A DNA stretch of 64,000 bases, from positions 310,001-374,000 of the forward strand of contig NZ_JAHWXP010000001.1 in NCBI RefSeq assembly GCF_019857185.1. The letters are read 5' to 3'. The notes beneath the pieces are model-generated. The model ran no database searches. It was not told where the DNA came from and saw nothing but the letters and a program-made list of their open reading frames with translations. A program made the translations under genes and the position numbers. Below are positions 8,687 to 16,426 of the stretch, piece by piece. How positions within the stretch are numbered: position 1 is the first letter of the stretch; each line of letters begins with the position of its first letter. Source of the DNA: Alteriqipengyuania abyssalis (lineage in GTDB: Bacteria > Pseudomonadota > Alphaproteobacteria > Sphingomonadales > Sphingomonadaceae).

Positions 8687-9103
8687 GTGGCAAATATTCC
8701 GACATACCTGCCCGTAGTGGCTGGCGCGATCGGGGCGCAGGACGGCCGGTGGCTGATGCACCGGCGGCCCGAGGACAAGGCGCATGGCGGCCTGTGGGAA
8801 TTTCCCGGCGGCAAGATAGAGGCGGGCGAGGGCGCCCGTGCGGCGCTGGTGCGCGAGATTGCCGAGGAGTGCGGGCTGGAGGTCGATCCGGCGCAGATGG
8901 TCGAGGCGGGCTTTGCCGCGCAGGACCCTGCGCAGTGCGACGGTGGCCGCCCGATCCTCCTGCTGCTGTTCCGTTGTCCTGCGTGGACGGGGGAGGCCAC
9001 CTCGCGTGAAGGAGGGCAGTGGCGCTGGTGTACGCGCGACGAGATCGAGGGGCTCGCGATGCCGCCTCTGGACCGGGTTCTTGCCGCGCAATTGTTCGTC
9101 TGA
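8687..9103 (+). CDS. mutT: MutT-type Nudix hydrolase (8-oxo-dGTP diphosphatase-like)
   Basis: The 138-residue protein carries a complete Nudix box (GGKIEAGEGARAALVREIAEE followed by CGL), where the REIAEE glutamates bind Mg2+. A WEFPGGK entry and a C-terminal PxDR-like segment match the MutT branch, which hydrolyses 8-oxo-dGTP to keep it out of DNA. The start is GTG at 8687; no ATG fits in this frame. It is divergent from the second pilin gene. The exact nucleotide substrate is inferred from length and motif. Confidence 0.88.
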   Translation: MANIPTYLPVVAGAIGAQDGRWLMHRRPEDKAHGGLWEFPGGKIEAGEGARAALVREIAEECGLEVDPAQMVEAGFAAQDPAQCDGGRPILLLLFRCPAWTGEATSREGGQWRWCTRDEIEGLAMPPLDRVLAAQLFV

Positions 9104-9187
9104 CCCGCCCTGTGGGAAAACATTCCGGATTTTCGTCACAAAACCATTGCCAAGCCGGTCTGCCCTGCTATGTGCGGCGCCTCACGG

Positions 9188-9264
9188 GCGCCCGTAGCTC
9201 AGCTGGATAGAGCACCAGACTACGAATCTGGGGGTCAGAGGTTCGAATCCTTTCGGGCGCGCCA
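9188..9264 (+). tRNA. tRNA-Arg (anticodon ACG)
   Basis: A full cloverleaf can be drawn. The acceptor stem GCGCCCG (9188-9194) pairs with CGGGCGC (9254-9260), followed by discriminator G and an encoded CCA (9262-9264). The anticodon stem CCAGA/TCTGG closes the loop CTACGAA, giving anticodon ACG, whose A34 is normally edited to inosine to read CGN codons. The T-loop is GGTTCGAATCC. Length is 77 nt. Confidence 0.98.
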
Positions 9265-9270
9265 TTAAAA

Positions 9271-9305
9271 AGGCCCAGTTCCTTCACCGGAACTGGGCCT
9301 TTTTT
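9271..9305 (+). terminator. Terminator after tRNA-Arg
   Basis: A 12-bp perfect stem (9271-9282 with 9289-9300) is flanked by A's before and a T-run after (9300-9305), a classic intrinsic terminator a few bases after the tRNA CCA. Confidence 0.93.
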
Positions 9306-9441
9306 GATTGGTGCCGATTGAAGCTGCGCTGCGCGAGATGGCACCGTTAGCCACTGCGCAGGGTGCACCGGCAGCCGCGCTCCTGCGGCAAGCTTTCAGG
9401 AATGTTCTGCAAGAGCGTGCGGGCCCGCCCTCTAACGAGCC

Positions 9442-10227
9442 TCAGCTCCGTTTGGCGCCGTCCAGCGGCACGGAGGTCACGGGATAGCCGCAACCCTCTG
9501 GGATGCACAGGCTGCGACCTTCCGGCCGCTCTTCGACCCATGGGACGATCGTGGGGAGCGGCGTCGTCTGCGCGTGGTCCCTGGCCTGATCGAAATCGTC
9601 GAACTGCGCCAGCCGCTCAAGGTTGCGGCGGGTGGGAAAGATGAGGTCGATCTCGCCGCGATCGGCACCCGCCAGCGCATCGTGCGCGCTGGTCCAGAAC
9701 AGGCGCGTGTTCTCCTGCGCATCGACCGCGATATCGACCGCGCCGGTGCCCAGATCGGCGATGTAGAAGCGCGTGTCGAAAATGCGGGGCAGGCGCTCGT
9801 TTTTCGGAAACCAGCGCGCGAAGGGGACGAGATCGTCGAGCGCGATGCTCCAGCCCATGCGCTCCAACACGGGAAGGAGGCTTTTCTCCTGCAGCAGGAT
9901 CGCGCGCGCCTCGGCAGCGGATTGCGCGTCGATCGCGCCGCGCAGGCCCAGCGCAAGGCCGGTTTCCTCCAGTGTCTCGCGGATCGCGGCGATCTGGTGC
10001 GCGGCTTCATCAAGGTCGACGTAGCCGGCCTGACGCGCGAGGTTGTAATCGCTCGGGTCCACGCGGCCACCGGGAAACACCGCCATGCCGCCCGCAAAGG
10101 CGAGCGAGCGGGAGCGGACCTGCATCAGGATCTGCGGCGCGCCGCCATCGGGCGCATGGCGGAAGATCACCACGGTCGCGGCGGGGATGCCATCGCGGGG
10201 GGCATCTTGGTCTACGCTGCCAGCCAT
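9442..10227 (-). CDS. Nudix hydrolase (long form)
   Basis: The 261-residue protein has a Nudix motif split by an insertion: the FPGGRVDPSD part lies near residues 51-60 and the catalytic AAIRETLEETGLAL near 80-93. This spacing is typical of the NUDT19/NUDT7-like long Nudix proteins, which often act on CoA derivatives, but the substrate is not determined here. A conserved FxTRFYIADL segment sits near residue 148. The start ATG at 10227 is the first in frame. Downstream lies only about 140 bp to the tRNA terminator. Confidence 0.85.
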   Translation of the reverse strand: MAGSVDQDAPRDGIPAATVVIFRHAPDGGAPQILMQVRSRSLAFAGGMAVFPGGRVDPSDYNLARQAGYVDLDEAAHQIAAIRETLEETGLALGLRGAIDAQSAAEARAILLQEKSLLPVLERMGWSIALDDLVPFARWFPKNERLPRIFDTRFYIADLGTGAVDIAVDAQENTRLFWTSAHDALAGADRGEIDLIFPTRRNLERLAQFDDFDQARDHAQTTPLPTIVPWVEERPEGRSLCIPEGCGYPVTSVPLDGAKRS

Positions 10228-10374
10228 GATCCGTTGCCTAACCTGCTGTCGGGATTTCTTACAATGCCCCTGGTGGTCCCAAATGCGTTAACCACCGCAT
10301 ACCGCAGACAGGCTGCATCGGGGGGAACTGGCACGGGAGGTGCATAGCAATATGCGTCCCTGTACTTCGTACAA

Positions 10375-10407
10375 GAGGCGGGGCCGGTGGTCTCCCGGCC
10401 CCGCCTC
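10375..10407. terminator. GC-rich hairpin, probable terminator of the grx operon
   Basis: A 13-bp perfect inverted repeat (10375-10387 with 10395-10407) closes a 7-nt loop just downstream of the glutaredoxin gene on the minus strand. It lacks a strong T-run, so the call is moderate. The remaining sequence 10228-10374 shows no convincing gene. Confidence 0.6.
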
Positions 10408-10469
10408 CCCGAAGTTTTCCATATGGTGCGCCGACAGGCGCGGCCCGCCCAAAAGCAGGTCATGCCGGC

Positions 10470-10799
10470 TCAATCGGCCGTCTTCACGCCCTTGTCGGTG
10501 AACATCTGCTGGAGCTCGCCGGCCTCGAACATCTCGGTCATGATGTCGCTGCCGCCCACGAACTCGCCCTTTACGTAGAGCTGGGGGATGGTCGGCCAGT
10601 CGGAATACGCCTTGATCCCCTGGCGGATTTCCATGTCCTGCAGCACGTCGACGCTTTCGTAAGTCACGCCGCAATGGTCGAGGATGTGGACCGCACGGCT
10701 GGAAAAGCCGCATTGGGGGAAAAGGGGCGTGCCCTTCATGAAAAGGACGACCTCGTTTTCGCCGACGATGCCGGAGATGCGTTCCTTGGTGTCTGTCAT
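10470..10799 (-). CDS. grxD: Monothiol glutaredoxin (Grx4/GrxD type)
   Basis: A 109-residue CGFS-type monothiol glutaredoxin. The active site QCGFSS has Cys30, and the glutathione/TIPQLYVKGEFVGGSDIM region follows at about residues 70-88. Such proteins bind a [2Fe-2S] cluster with glutathione and form heterodimers with BolA. The BolA gene lies immediately upstream and DUF1476 before it, a recurring alphaproteobacterial order. The ATG at 10799 is chosen because the longer frame reads an unrelated arginine-rich tract through the bolA gene. Confidence 0.95.
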   Translation of the reverse strand: MTDTKERISGIVGENEVVLFMKGTPLFPQCGFSSRAVHILDHCGVTYESVDVLQDMEIRQGIKAYSDWPTIPQLYVKGEFVGGSDIMTEMFEAGELQQMFTDKGVKTAD

Positions 10800-10834
10800 T
10801 TCAAATGTACCGCTATTGCTTGACCTGTCGGTGG

Positions 10835-11068
10835 TCACTTGGGAGGCTCGGTGGTCAGTTGCAAGGCGTGGAGCACGCCGCCCATCTTCCCGTCGAGCGC
10901 CTCGTACACCAGCTTGTGCTGCTGAACGCGGCTTTTCCCCGCGAATTGGGGCGCGACGACCTTGGCTGCCCAATGGTCGTTATCCCCGGCAAGGTCGCGC
11001 ATCTCGACCTCGGCACCGGGCAGCGCGTCCTTGATCATCGCTTCGATTTCGTCGGCTGACATCGGCAT
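10835..11068 (-). CDS. bolA: BolA family protein
   Basis: A 77-residue BolA-like protein with the ALPGAEVEMRDLAGDNDHW stretch and the SRVQQHKLVYEALDGKMGG helix-turn region, where the conserved histidine can help ligate the Fe-S cluster shared with the CGFS glutaredoxin encoded next. ATG 11068 (MPMSADE) has a GGGA ribosome site about 10 nt upstream; an ATG two codons later is equally possible. It begins about 5 nt after the stop of the DUF1476 gene, so the three genes are one operon. Confidence 0.93.
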   Translation of the reverse strand: MPMSADEIEAMIKDALPGAEVEMRDLAGDNDHWAAKVVAPQFAGKSRVQQHKLVYEALDGKMGGVLHALQLTTEPPK

Positions 11069-11073
11069 GATGC

Positions 11074-11397
11074 TTACGTCCCGCTGATCAGCTGGCGGCG
11101 TGCCTCGACTTCGCACTCGGCGAGCTTGGCGCGCACCGCGGCCTCGTCGACATCGCAGCTGGCTGCGGTGAGATCGCCGAGAACCTTGCGGATCACGTCT
11201 TCCTCCCCCGCTTCCTCGAAATCGGCCTGAACGACCGCCTTCTTGTAGCTGTCGGCCTCTTCTGCAGTCAGATTCATAAGGTCGGCGGCCCATTCGCCGA
11301 GCAGGCGGTTGCGCCGCGCGGCGACCTTGAATGCGGTCTCCTCGTCGAACGCGTACTTGGCTTCCTCGCCGCGTTCCCGATCCTTGAAGCTGGTCAT
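11074..11397 (-). CDS. DUF1476 protein, F1-ATPase zeta subunit-like inhibitor
   Basis: A 107-residue, mostly helical, highly charged protein starting MTSFKDRERGEE, the hallmark of DUF1476. The family includes the alphaproteobacterial zeta subunit, which binds the F1 part of ATP synthase and blocks ATP hydrolysis; its N-terminal helix is the inhibitory part. Identity is by family recognition. It leads the operon with bolA and grxD. The upstream frame is open but reads the neighbouring oxidoreductase in the wrong frame, so ATG 11397 is the start. Confidence 0.9.
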   Translation of the reverse strand: MTSFKDRERGEEAKYAFDEETAFKVAARRNRLLGEWAADLMNLTAEEADSYKKAVVQADFEEAGEEDVIRKVLGDLTAASCDVDEAAVRAKLAECEVEARRQLISGT

Positions 11398-11489
11398 GTG
11401 TGTCGTTGCCTGTTGATAAGCGCCCCGCATCGGGGCTGAAGGTATTGTGTGGCAGATAGTCGCGGGCGGCCGAAGCCGCAAGCGAGCTG

Positions 11490-12491
11490 CTATGTGTCCA
11501 TTACCACCACCAGCTTGCCGATGGCCTGCCGGTTTTCGAGCTTTTCGATCGCACGGGCCGCATCGTCGAGGCTGAAGGTCTCGCTCACCTGCGGGGCGAT
11601 CTTGCCGTCCTTCCACATCTCGAAGAGCTCGGCGATGTTCTGCGCGTTGCGCTGCGGTTCGCGCGCAGCGAAAGCACCCCAGAAGACGCCCCGAATGTCG
11701 CAGCTCTTGAGCAGGGTGAGGTTGAGCGGCATTTTCGCGATGCCCGCAGGGAAGCCGATCACCAGGAAGCGGCCTTCCCACGCGATGGAGCGCAGCGCGG
11801 GTTCGGAATAGTCGCCGCCGACGATATCGACCACGATGTCCGCGCCGCTGGCGCCGACCGCTTCCTTGAACGCTACAGCCAGCGCCTTGGACTGGTCCTT
11901 GTCGAACGGGGCGCGCGGATAGACCACGGTCTCGTCGGCGCCTGCATCCTTGGCGACCTTGGCTTTCTCGTCGCTTGAAACCGCCGCGACCACGCGCGCG
12001 CCATAGGCCTTGGCCAGCTCGATCGAAGCAAGGCCGACGCCGCCTGCCGCGCCGAGCACCAGCACGGTATCGCCCGGCTTGATGTCGCCGCGATCCTTGA
12101 GCGCGTGGATCATTGTGCCGTAGGTCATCAGCAGTGCGGAGGCTTCGACCAGGTCGACCCCTTCGGGCACCTTGAACAGCTTGGCGGCGTCGATCGCGAC
12201 CTGTTCGCGCAGGCCGCCGCTGCCGATCCCCGCGAGCACGCGGTCGCCGACCTGCCAGCCGTCGACGCCTTCGCCAACCGCCGCGATCGTGCCGGAAATC
12301 TCGCCGCCGGGCGAATAGGGGCGCTCCGGCTTGAACTGGTACATGTCGCGGATCATCAGCGTGTCGGGGAAATTGATCGCGCACGCGGCAATATCGACCA
12401 GCACCTCGCCCTTGCCGGGCTGGACTGCATCGATCTGTTCCACGACGAGCGTTTCGGGCCCGCCCACTTCCTTGGTAAGCACGGCTTTCAT
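11490..12491 (-). CDS. NADPH:quinone oxidoreductase family protein (MDR superfamily)
   Basis: A 333-residue medium-chain dehydrogenase/reductase of the quinone-oxidoreductase branch, without structural-zinc cysteines. It has the GroES-like N-terminal domain with AINFPDTLMIRDMYQ and PGGEISG (about residues 40-70), and a Rossmann domain with VLVLGAAGGVGLASIELAK. It should reduce quinones or enones with NAD(P)H in the cytoplasm; the natural substrate is unknown. The start at 12491 follows a GGGAGGAGAG ribosome site. Confidence 0.9.
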   Translation of the reverse strand: MKAVLTKEVGGPETLVVEQIDAVQPGKGEVLVDIAACAINFPDTLMIRDMYQFKPERPYSPGGEISGTIAAVGEGVDGWQVGDRVLAGIGSGGLREQVAIDAAKLFKVPEGVDLVEASALLMTYGTMIHALKDRGDIKPGDTVLVLGAAGGVGLASIELAKAYGARVVAAVSSDEKAKVAKDAGADETVVYPRAPFDKDQSKALAVAFKEAVGASGADIVVDIVGGDYSEPALRSIAWEGRFLVIGFPAGIAKMPLNLTLLKSCDIRGVFWGAFAAREPQRNAQNIAELFEMWKDGKIAPQVSETFSLDDAARAIEKLENRQAIGKLVVVMDT

Positions 12492-12529
12492 CGGGTCTCT
12501 CCTCCCAGTTTCTGGCAAATTGCGTTGGA

Positions 12530-12709
12530 TCAGTCTGTCTGCGGATCTTCGCCCGAGGGGATCGGCGGCAGCTGCTTGGGTTCTGCCTCTCCATCGCCCG
12601 ATTTGCGGCGCTTGCCCGCGTAAAGCAGGGCGGCGGCGATGGCGGCGGATCCGATGGCGGCACCGGTCGCGATGGCGACGCCGGTCAGGCTCTTGTTGCT
12701 CTTGCTCAT
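12530..12709 (-). CDS. Small membrane protein (59 aa)
   Basis: A 59-residue protein starting MSKSNKS at ATG 12709. One alanine/glycine-rich hydrophobic segment (about residues 8-31) is followed by the basic stop-transfer patch GKRRK and an acidic, proline-rich tail. This predicts a single-pass inner-membrane protein with a cytoplasmic tail. It lies 38 bp upstream of the quinone oxidoreductase on the same strand. I recognise no family. Confidence 0.6.
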   Translation of the reverse strand: MSKSNKSLTGVAIATGAAIGSAAIAAALLYAGKRRKSGDGEAEPKQLPPIPSGEDPQTD

Positions 12710-12831
12710 GCCTGTCCTAGTGCATGGGCCGCCAAATCGTTGCAAGCCGCACGGGGGCGGGGCGGAAAAAATCCTGCCGAAAGTGCGCGTCGGTCATGGT
12801 AATGTAAGACCTTAAGGGCTAACTTACAGTC

Positions 12832-13233
12832 ATGTCAGCAAAGCCATATGCTCATCCTATCGATATCCAGCCCGCCGATATCGACTTCATGGGGCACGTG
12901 AACAACGCGCGCTACCTCGGCTGGGTGCAGGACGCCGTGCTGGCGCACTGGCGCAAATTCGCGCCTGCGGAGGCCGTGGCGGAACGTGCGTGGGTCGCGC
13001 TCAAGCACGAGATTACCTATCGCAAGCCCGCCTTCCTCGAAGACGACGTGATCGCGCGCACCGTGCTGGAAAGCACGCGCGGCGCCCGCGCATTCTACCA
13101 CACCGTGATCGAACGCGGCGGCGAAGTGCTGGCCGAGGTCAAGTCCAGCTGGTGCTGCATCGACGCCAAGAGCCTGCGCCCCGCACGCATCGGCGAAGAG
13201 ATCGCCCGCCACTTTTTCCCAGCTCAGGAATAG
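12832..13233 (+). CDS. Hotdog-fold acyl-CoA thioesterase (4HBT family)
   Basis: The 133-residue protein has the 4HBT signature near its N-terminus, DIDFMGHVNNARYLGWVQDA, with the catalytic-type Asp and the HVNNARY motif shared by FadM/YbgC thioesterases. It should hydrolyse acyl-CoA thioesters; chain length is not predictable. The ATG at 12832 lies in AT-rich sequence with a short inverted repeat TGTAAG...CTTACA (12803-12828) upstream, which could be a regulator site but is not symmetric. Confidence 0.9.
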   Translation: MSAKPYAHPIDIQPADIDFMGHVNNARYLGWVQDAVLAHWRKFAPAEAVAERAWVALKHEITYRKPAFLEDDVIARTVLESTRGARAFYHTVIERGGEVLAEVKSSWCCIDAKSLRPARIGEEIARHFFPAQE

Positions 13234-13251
13234 GTTGTAGCCGGGGGGAGC

Positions 13252-14079
13252 ATGATGCGGTTCGTTTTCGCGGCTGTGCTTCTTTTCGCAGCGACACTCT
13301 CACCGCTTGCCGCTCAAGAGCCCGCGATGCCGGGCGTTTCGGATGCCGAACGCGCGGCGCTGCAAGGCGCTCTTACTCGCGGGCTCACGCTGTACCAGTA
13401 TGATCAGGCGGCGTGGCACACGACCGACGCGATGCTGGAAGACGTGCCCGAAGATCGGCTCCGCACGATCGGCGGGTGGATCGTCGAGCCGGTCGGGGGC
13501 GATCTGCGCGTCATCTATTGGCGACAGGACGCGGATGCGTTCTTCCCGGTCTATTCGGCCGATTATTCCGCAGATGGCGTGTCTGCGCGCACGCTTCACC
13601 CCGACGATGCGCCTGCACTCGGCCCGGCGCAGTCCGCGCTTGTGAAGGCGCGCCAGATTGCATTGCCCACGGGCGTCGCCCGGTGCAGCGCCAAGCCTTT
13701 CAACTCGGTGGTGATGCCCACCGGGAAGGGTGACGGCAGCGTCTATGTCTACTGGCTGACCCCGCAGGAAACGCTCTCCGCCATGCCGCTGGGTGGCCAT
13801 TACCGCTACGAGGTTCGCGGCGGTGAAGTGGTGGACCAGCGCGCATTCTCGAAAAGCTGCATCGATCTGCCGACGGCGCAGGGCGGCGCTGACGGGAAGA
13901 CGCCCGCAGCTGTGGGGATCGTCCACATTCTCGACCCCGTGCCGACCGAGATTCACGTGTTTTCAGTGTTCGCTGGCGGTCTGCCGATCTTCGTGAGCAC
14001 GATCGAACCCAAGCGCACCTGGGCGGTGGAAGTCAGCGGCGGACAGCCGCGCGCTCGGTTGATCGATCCGGAGGAGTGA
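13252..14079 (+). CDS. Secreted protein of unknown function
   Basis: The 275-residue product has a clear signal peptide (hydrophobic residues 3-20, cleavage near LAAQEP). The mature part is Asp/Val/Pro-rich with beta-like segments and two cysteines (in ARCSAKPF and SKSCIDLP) that could form a periplasmic disulphide. A GGGGGGAG ribosome site precedes the ATGATG pair; I use the first ATG (13252). It follows the thioesterase by 18 bp and may be in its operon. No family is recognised. Confidence 0.75.
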   Translation: MMRFVFAAVLLFAATLSPLAAQEPAMPGVSDAERAALQGALTRGLTLYQYDQAAWHTTDAMLEDVPEDRLRTIGGWIVEPVGGDLRVIYWRQDADAFFPVYSADYSADGVSARTLHPDDAPALGPAQSALVKARQIALPTGVARCSAKPFNSVVMPTGKGDGSVYVYWLTPQETLSAMPLGGHYRYEVRGGEVVDQRAFSKSCIDLPTAQGGADGKTPAAVGIVHILDPVPTEIHVFSVFAGGLPIFVSTIEPKRTWAVEVSGGQPRARLIDPEE

Positions 14080-14102
14080 GCCTCGCGCTCGCATTTCGAT
14101 AA

Positions 14103-14642
14103 ATGCTGGACTACATCGGTCCCATGCAGGTGCTGATCCCCATCGCAATCGTCATCGCGACCATCGCCTTCATGGAATGGGTCGCGTGGGCGAGCCACAA
14201 GTACATCATGCATGGCTGGGGCTGGGGCTGGCATCGCGACCATCACGAGCCGCATGATAACCGCTTCGAGAAGAACGATCTTTATGGCGTGGTCGGCGCT
14301 GCGATGAGCATTTCGATGTTCATGCTCGGCTCTCCGCTGGTTGCAGGCGATTATGCCTGGCCGCCCGCGACGTGGATCGGGCTCGGCATCCTTGGCTACG
14401 GGATCATCTACACGCTGGTCCACGACGGGCTCGTCCACCAGCGGTACTTCAAATACGTGCCCAAGCGCGGCTACGCCAAGCGGCTGGTGCAGGCGCACAA
14501 GCTGCACCACGCGACAATCGGCAAGGAGGGCGGGGTGAGCTTCGGCTTCGTCTGGCCGCAGGACCCGGCCAAGCTGAAGGCGGAACTCAAACGCCAGCGT
14601 GAAGCGGGCGAGGCCGTGGTGCGCGAGAGCGCTGGGGCTTAG
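14103..14642 (+). CDS. crtZ: Beta-carotene hydroxylase
   Basis: CrtZ hydroxylates the 3 and 3' carbons of beta-ionone rings to make zeaxanthin. The 179-residue membrane protein has the histidine motifs of the fatty-acid-hydroxylase superfamily: HKYIMH (32-37), HRDHH (44-48), HDGLVHQR and HKLHH, with hydrophobic segments between them. These bind the di-iron centre. Other carotenoid genes are not in the window. The final codons (VVRESAGA and stop, 14616-14642) are duplicated about 400 bp downstream with only synonymous differences, evidence of a recombination event at its 3' end. Confidence 0.95.
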   Translation: MLDYIGPMQVLIPIAIVIATIAFMEWVAWASHKYIMHGWGWGWHRDHHEPHDNRFEKNDLYGVVGAAMSISMFMLGSPLVAGDYAWPPATWIGLGILGYGIIYTLVHDGLVHQRYFKYVPKRGYAKRLVQAHKLHHATIGKEGGVSFGFVWPQDPAKLKAELKRQREAGEAVVRESAGA

Positions 14643-14644
14643 GG

Positions 14645-15013
14645 ATGCTGGCTTTTGTTCTTTCGCTCGCCCTCGCATTCGGAACTGCGGGGACTGACGG
14701 TCAGGAGGCTGAATCGCCCCCGTCCCTCGATTGTAGCTATGGTGGGTTCGAACGCGAGTTCGGTGGGACGCAGTGGACCGTTTTTGGGTGCAGCGACCGC
14801 AAAACCATCGTCATTTTCACGTCGAAGGGTAATCCGGCCGGACCGTTCTATTTTATCCGCTATCCCAAGGACGACACTTTTGGCCTGGCGGGCGAGGGTA
14901 ATGGCGACAGGGCATATACCAGCGCGGCGTTCGAGCAGCTCAAAGCGATGAGCAATGCCGATTGGTCTGAGCTTCTGGCCGAACTCAACTCAGCCCCGAA
15001 GGTCGAAAGATAA
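14645..15013 (+). CDS. Small secreted protein of unknown function, likely acquired
   Basis: The 122-residue protein starts with a hydrophobic leader (about residues 2-15) and has two cysteines in the mature part (LDCSYGG and FGCSDRK). It begins two bases after the crtZ stop. The DNA is visibly less GC-rich than the flanks. The gene lies exactly between two copies of the crtZ 3' end (14616-14642 and 15023-15049), so it seems to have arrived together with a crtZ 3' segment. No family recognised. Confidence 0.65.
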   Translation: MLAFVLSLALAFGTAGTDGQEAESPPSLDCSYGGFEREFGGTQWTVFGCSDRKTIVIFTSKGNPAGPFYFIRYPKDDTFGLAGEGNGDRAYTSAAFEQLKAMSNADWSELLAELNSAPKVER

Positions 15014-15022
15014 AGCGTGCCG

Positions 15023-15049
15023 GTGGTGCGTGAGAGCGCCGGAGCCTAA
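15023..15049 (+). pseudogene. Relic of a crtZ 3' end
   Basis: The 27 bases read GTG GTG CGT GAG AGC GCC GGA GCC TAA, encoding VVRESAGA-stop exactly as the real crtZ terminus at 14616-14642. The five differences all fall at synonymous or alternative-stop third positions, so this copy was once under coding constraint. It is now cut off from the rest of crtZ by the gene at 14645-15013. Confidence 0.7.
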
Positions 15050-15148
15050 GCCTTCACGCACAGCTGCGCGCTTGCCCCGCCCGCGCAGGAAACCTATTCA
15101 GCCGCCTTAGGCCTGCGACTTTCGCCCGACTCATTCCCCCGAGGCCCG

Positions 15149-15937
15149 TTGCCCCAAGCACAGTCCCTTCGCGATCACTCGCTGTTCGAGCCCTTGCGCA
15201 GCGAGCGCGGGCGGCGGGTGGTCGGGCTTATCGCCGCGCTGCTGATCGAGGCGATCCTGCTGATCGTCCTGCTTACCCTGAACATTCACGACGAGCCGGA
15301 TGCGGCGCCGGGCAGCCTCACCGTGGTCGACCTGAAGGCGCAGGACGATTCCCCGGATGAGAGCGAGCAGGCCGAGCAGGAGCCGAGCGAGAGCGCCCCG
15401 CAGTTCGAGCAGCGCGCCGAGCCTTCGGATCCGCAAATCGAGCGCCCGGAGGCGGTGCAGCCCGATGTCGTGCCGACGACCCAGCCGGTGCCGCAGCCCG
15501 TCATTCCAACGCCGTTCCAATTGCCTTCCCGCCAGGCCCCCCCGCGCCCGGCGCAGCCCGCTGCGCCCAAGCAGGTGTATGGGCCGGTCGACTCCGGCTC
15601 GCGGTCGGGCGGCTCGGATTCCGAAGTGGTCGGCACCGCGCCCGATGGGCAACCGCTCTACGCAGCGCGCTGGTATCGCGAGCCGGACGATAGCGAGCTG
15701 GCGGGCTATCTCTCCACCGCATCCGGCCCGGGCTGGGGTCTGATCGCGTGCAAGACCGCACCCGAATTTCGCGTGATCGACTGCGTACCGCTCAGCGAAT
15801 ATCCGCAAGGATCGATGATCAACCGCGCCGTCCTGGCCGCCGCATGGCAGTTCCGGGTGCGCCCGCCACGGCGCGGCGGCAAGTCGCTGGTCGGCAGCTG
15901 GGTGCGTATCCGGATCGACTATACCGATCGGCGCTGA
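15149..15937 (+). CDS. TonB-like single-pass membrane protein
   Basis: A 262-residue protein from TTG 15149, with a basic cytoplasmic N-terminus and one TM helix (about residues 24-44, GLIAALLIEAILLIVLLTLN). A long Glu/Pro/Gln-rich periplasmic linker (about 50-150) follows, then a compact C-terminal domain (about 165-262) ending in a WVRIRIDYT-like beta strand. The architecture resembles TonB and energy-transducer-like proteins, though no ExbB/ExbD genes are adjacent. The start codon is the least sure part. Confidence 0.75.
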   Translation: MPQAQSLRDHSLFEPLRSERGRRVVGLIAALLIEAILLIVLLTLNIHDEPDAAPGSLTVVDLKAQDDSPDESEQAEQEPSESAPQFEQRAEPSDPQIERPEAVQPDVVPTTQPVPQPVIPTPFQLPSRQAPPRPAQPAAPKQVYGPVDSGSRSGGSDSEVVGTAPDGQPLYAARWYREPDDSELAGYLSTASGPGWGLIACKTAPEFRVIDCVPLSEYPQGSMINRAVLAAAWQFRVRPPRRGGKSLVGSWVRIRIDYTDRR

Positions 15938-15946
15938 GCCGGCGCG

Positions 15947-16426
15947 CTAGCCTTCCGCCAGCGGGTCGAGCGGCTCTTCCGGCGGCGGCTCGGGGGCAAC
16001 CGGCACATTCGATTCGATGAAGCTGAGCGCGGTCTGGTCCGCACCTTCACCGCTGCGGGTGATCCCTACGCCCAGCACCTTGCCCGGCCGCGTCGGGTCG
16101 CGGCCTTCCAGCATGATGGTCGCGCTTTCCTCGCCGCCCCTTTGCGAGACTTCGCTCCAGCCGAGCCGTTCTAGTTCGCTTTCGTAGAACTCGGCGATTT
16201 CCTGCTGGCTCGCGTCGGAGGCAATAGTGACGGTCAGCCCCTGCTGGAAACTGTTGAGGACGCGCGCGTCGGGGAACAGCCTTAAGCCGAAGGGCAATTG
16301 CTGCGCGGTTTCGGCGGCGGACCCCTCGCCCGAACCGCCGCCGGGGGAGGGGGAGTAGCCATCCTGCCCCGAGCCGCACGCGGTTAGCGCGAGGGCCCCG
16401 GCAATGGCGAACAGCATGCGGGTCAT
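15947..16426 (-). CDS. Lipoprotein of unknown function
   Basis: A 159-residue product with a lipobox (ALTACG, Cys17), a Gly/Ser/Pro linker, and a globular part. That part contains LFPDARVLNS and AEFYESELERLGW, a pattern seen in periplasmic proteins that compare bulk sequence features rather than in a named enzyme family. The tail is Pro/Glu-rich. It overlaps the sufE stop by an ATGA (16423-16426), so the two are translationally coupled. Function unknown. Confidence 0.75.
   Translation of the reverse strand: MTRMLFAIAGALALTACGSGQDGYSPSPGGGSGEGSAAETAQQLPFGLRLFPDARVLNSFQQGLTVTIASDASQQEIAEFYESELERLGWSEVSQRGGEESATIMLEGRDPTRPGKVLGVGITRSGEGADQTALSFIESNVPVAPEPPPEEPLDPLAEG

Noticed and set aside
10228-10374. 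Possible small gene between the Nudix gene and the grx terminator
   Set aside because: Only a 27-codon frame occurs, with Gly/Thr-rich composition and no ribosome site.
12803-12828. Possible regulator site TGTAAG...CTTACA before the thioesterase
   Set aside because: The arms are only 6 bp and the inner sequence is asymmetric, so I could not separate it from chance.
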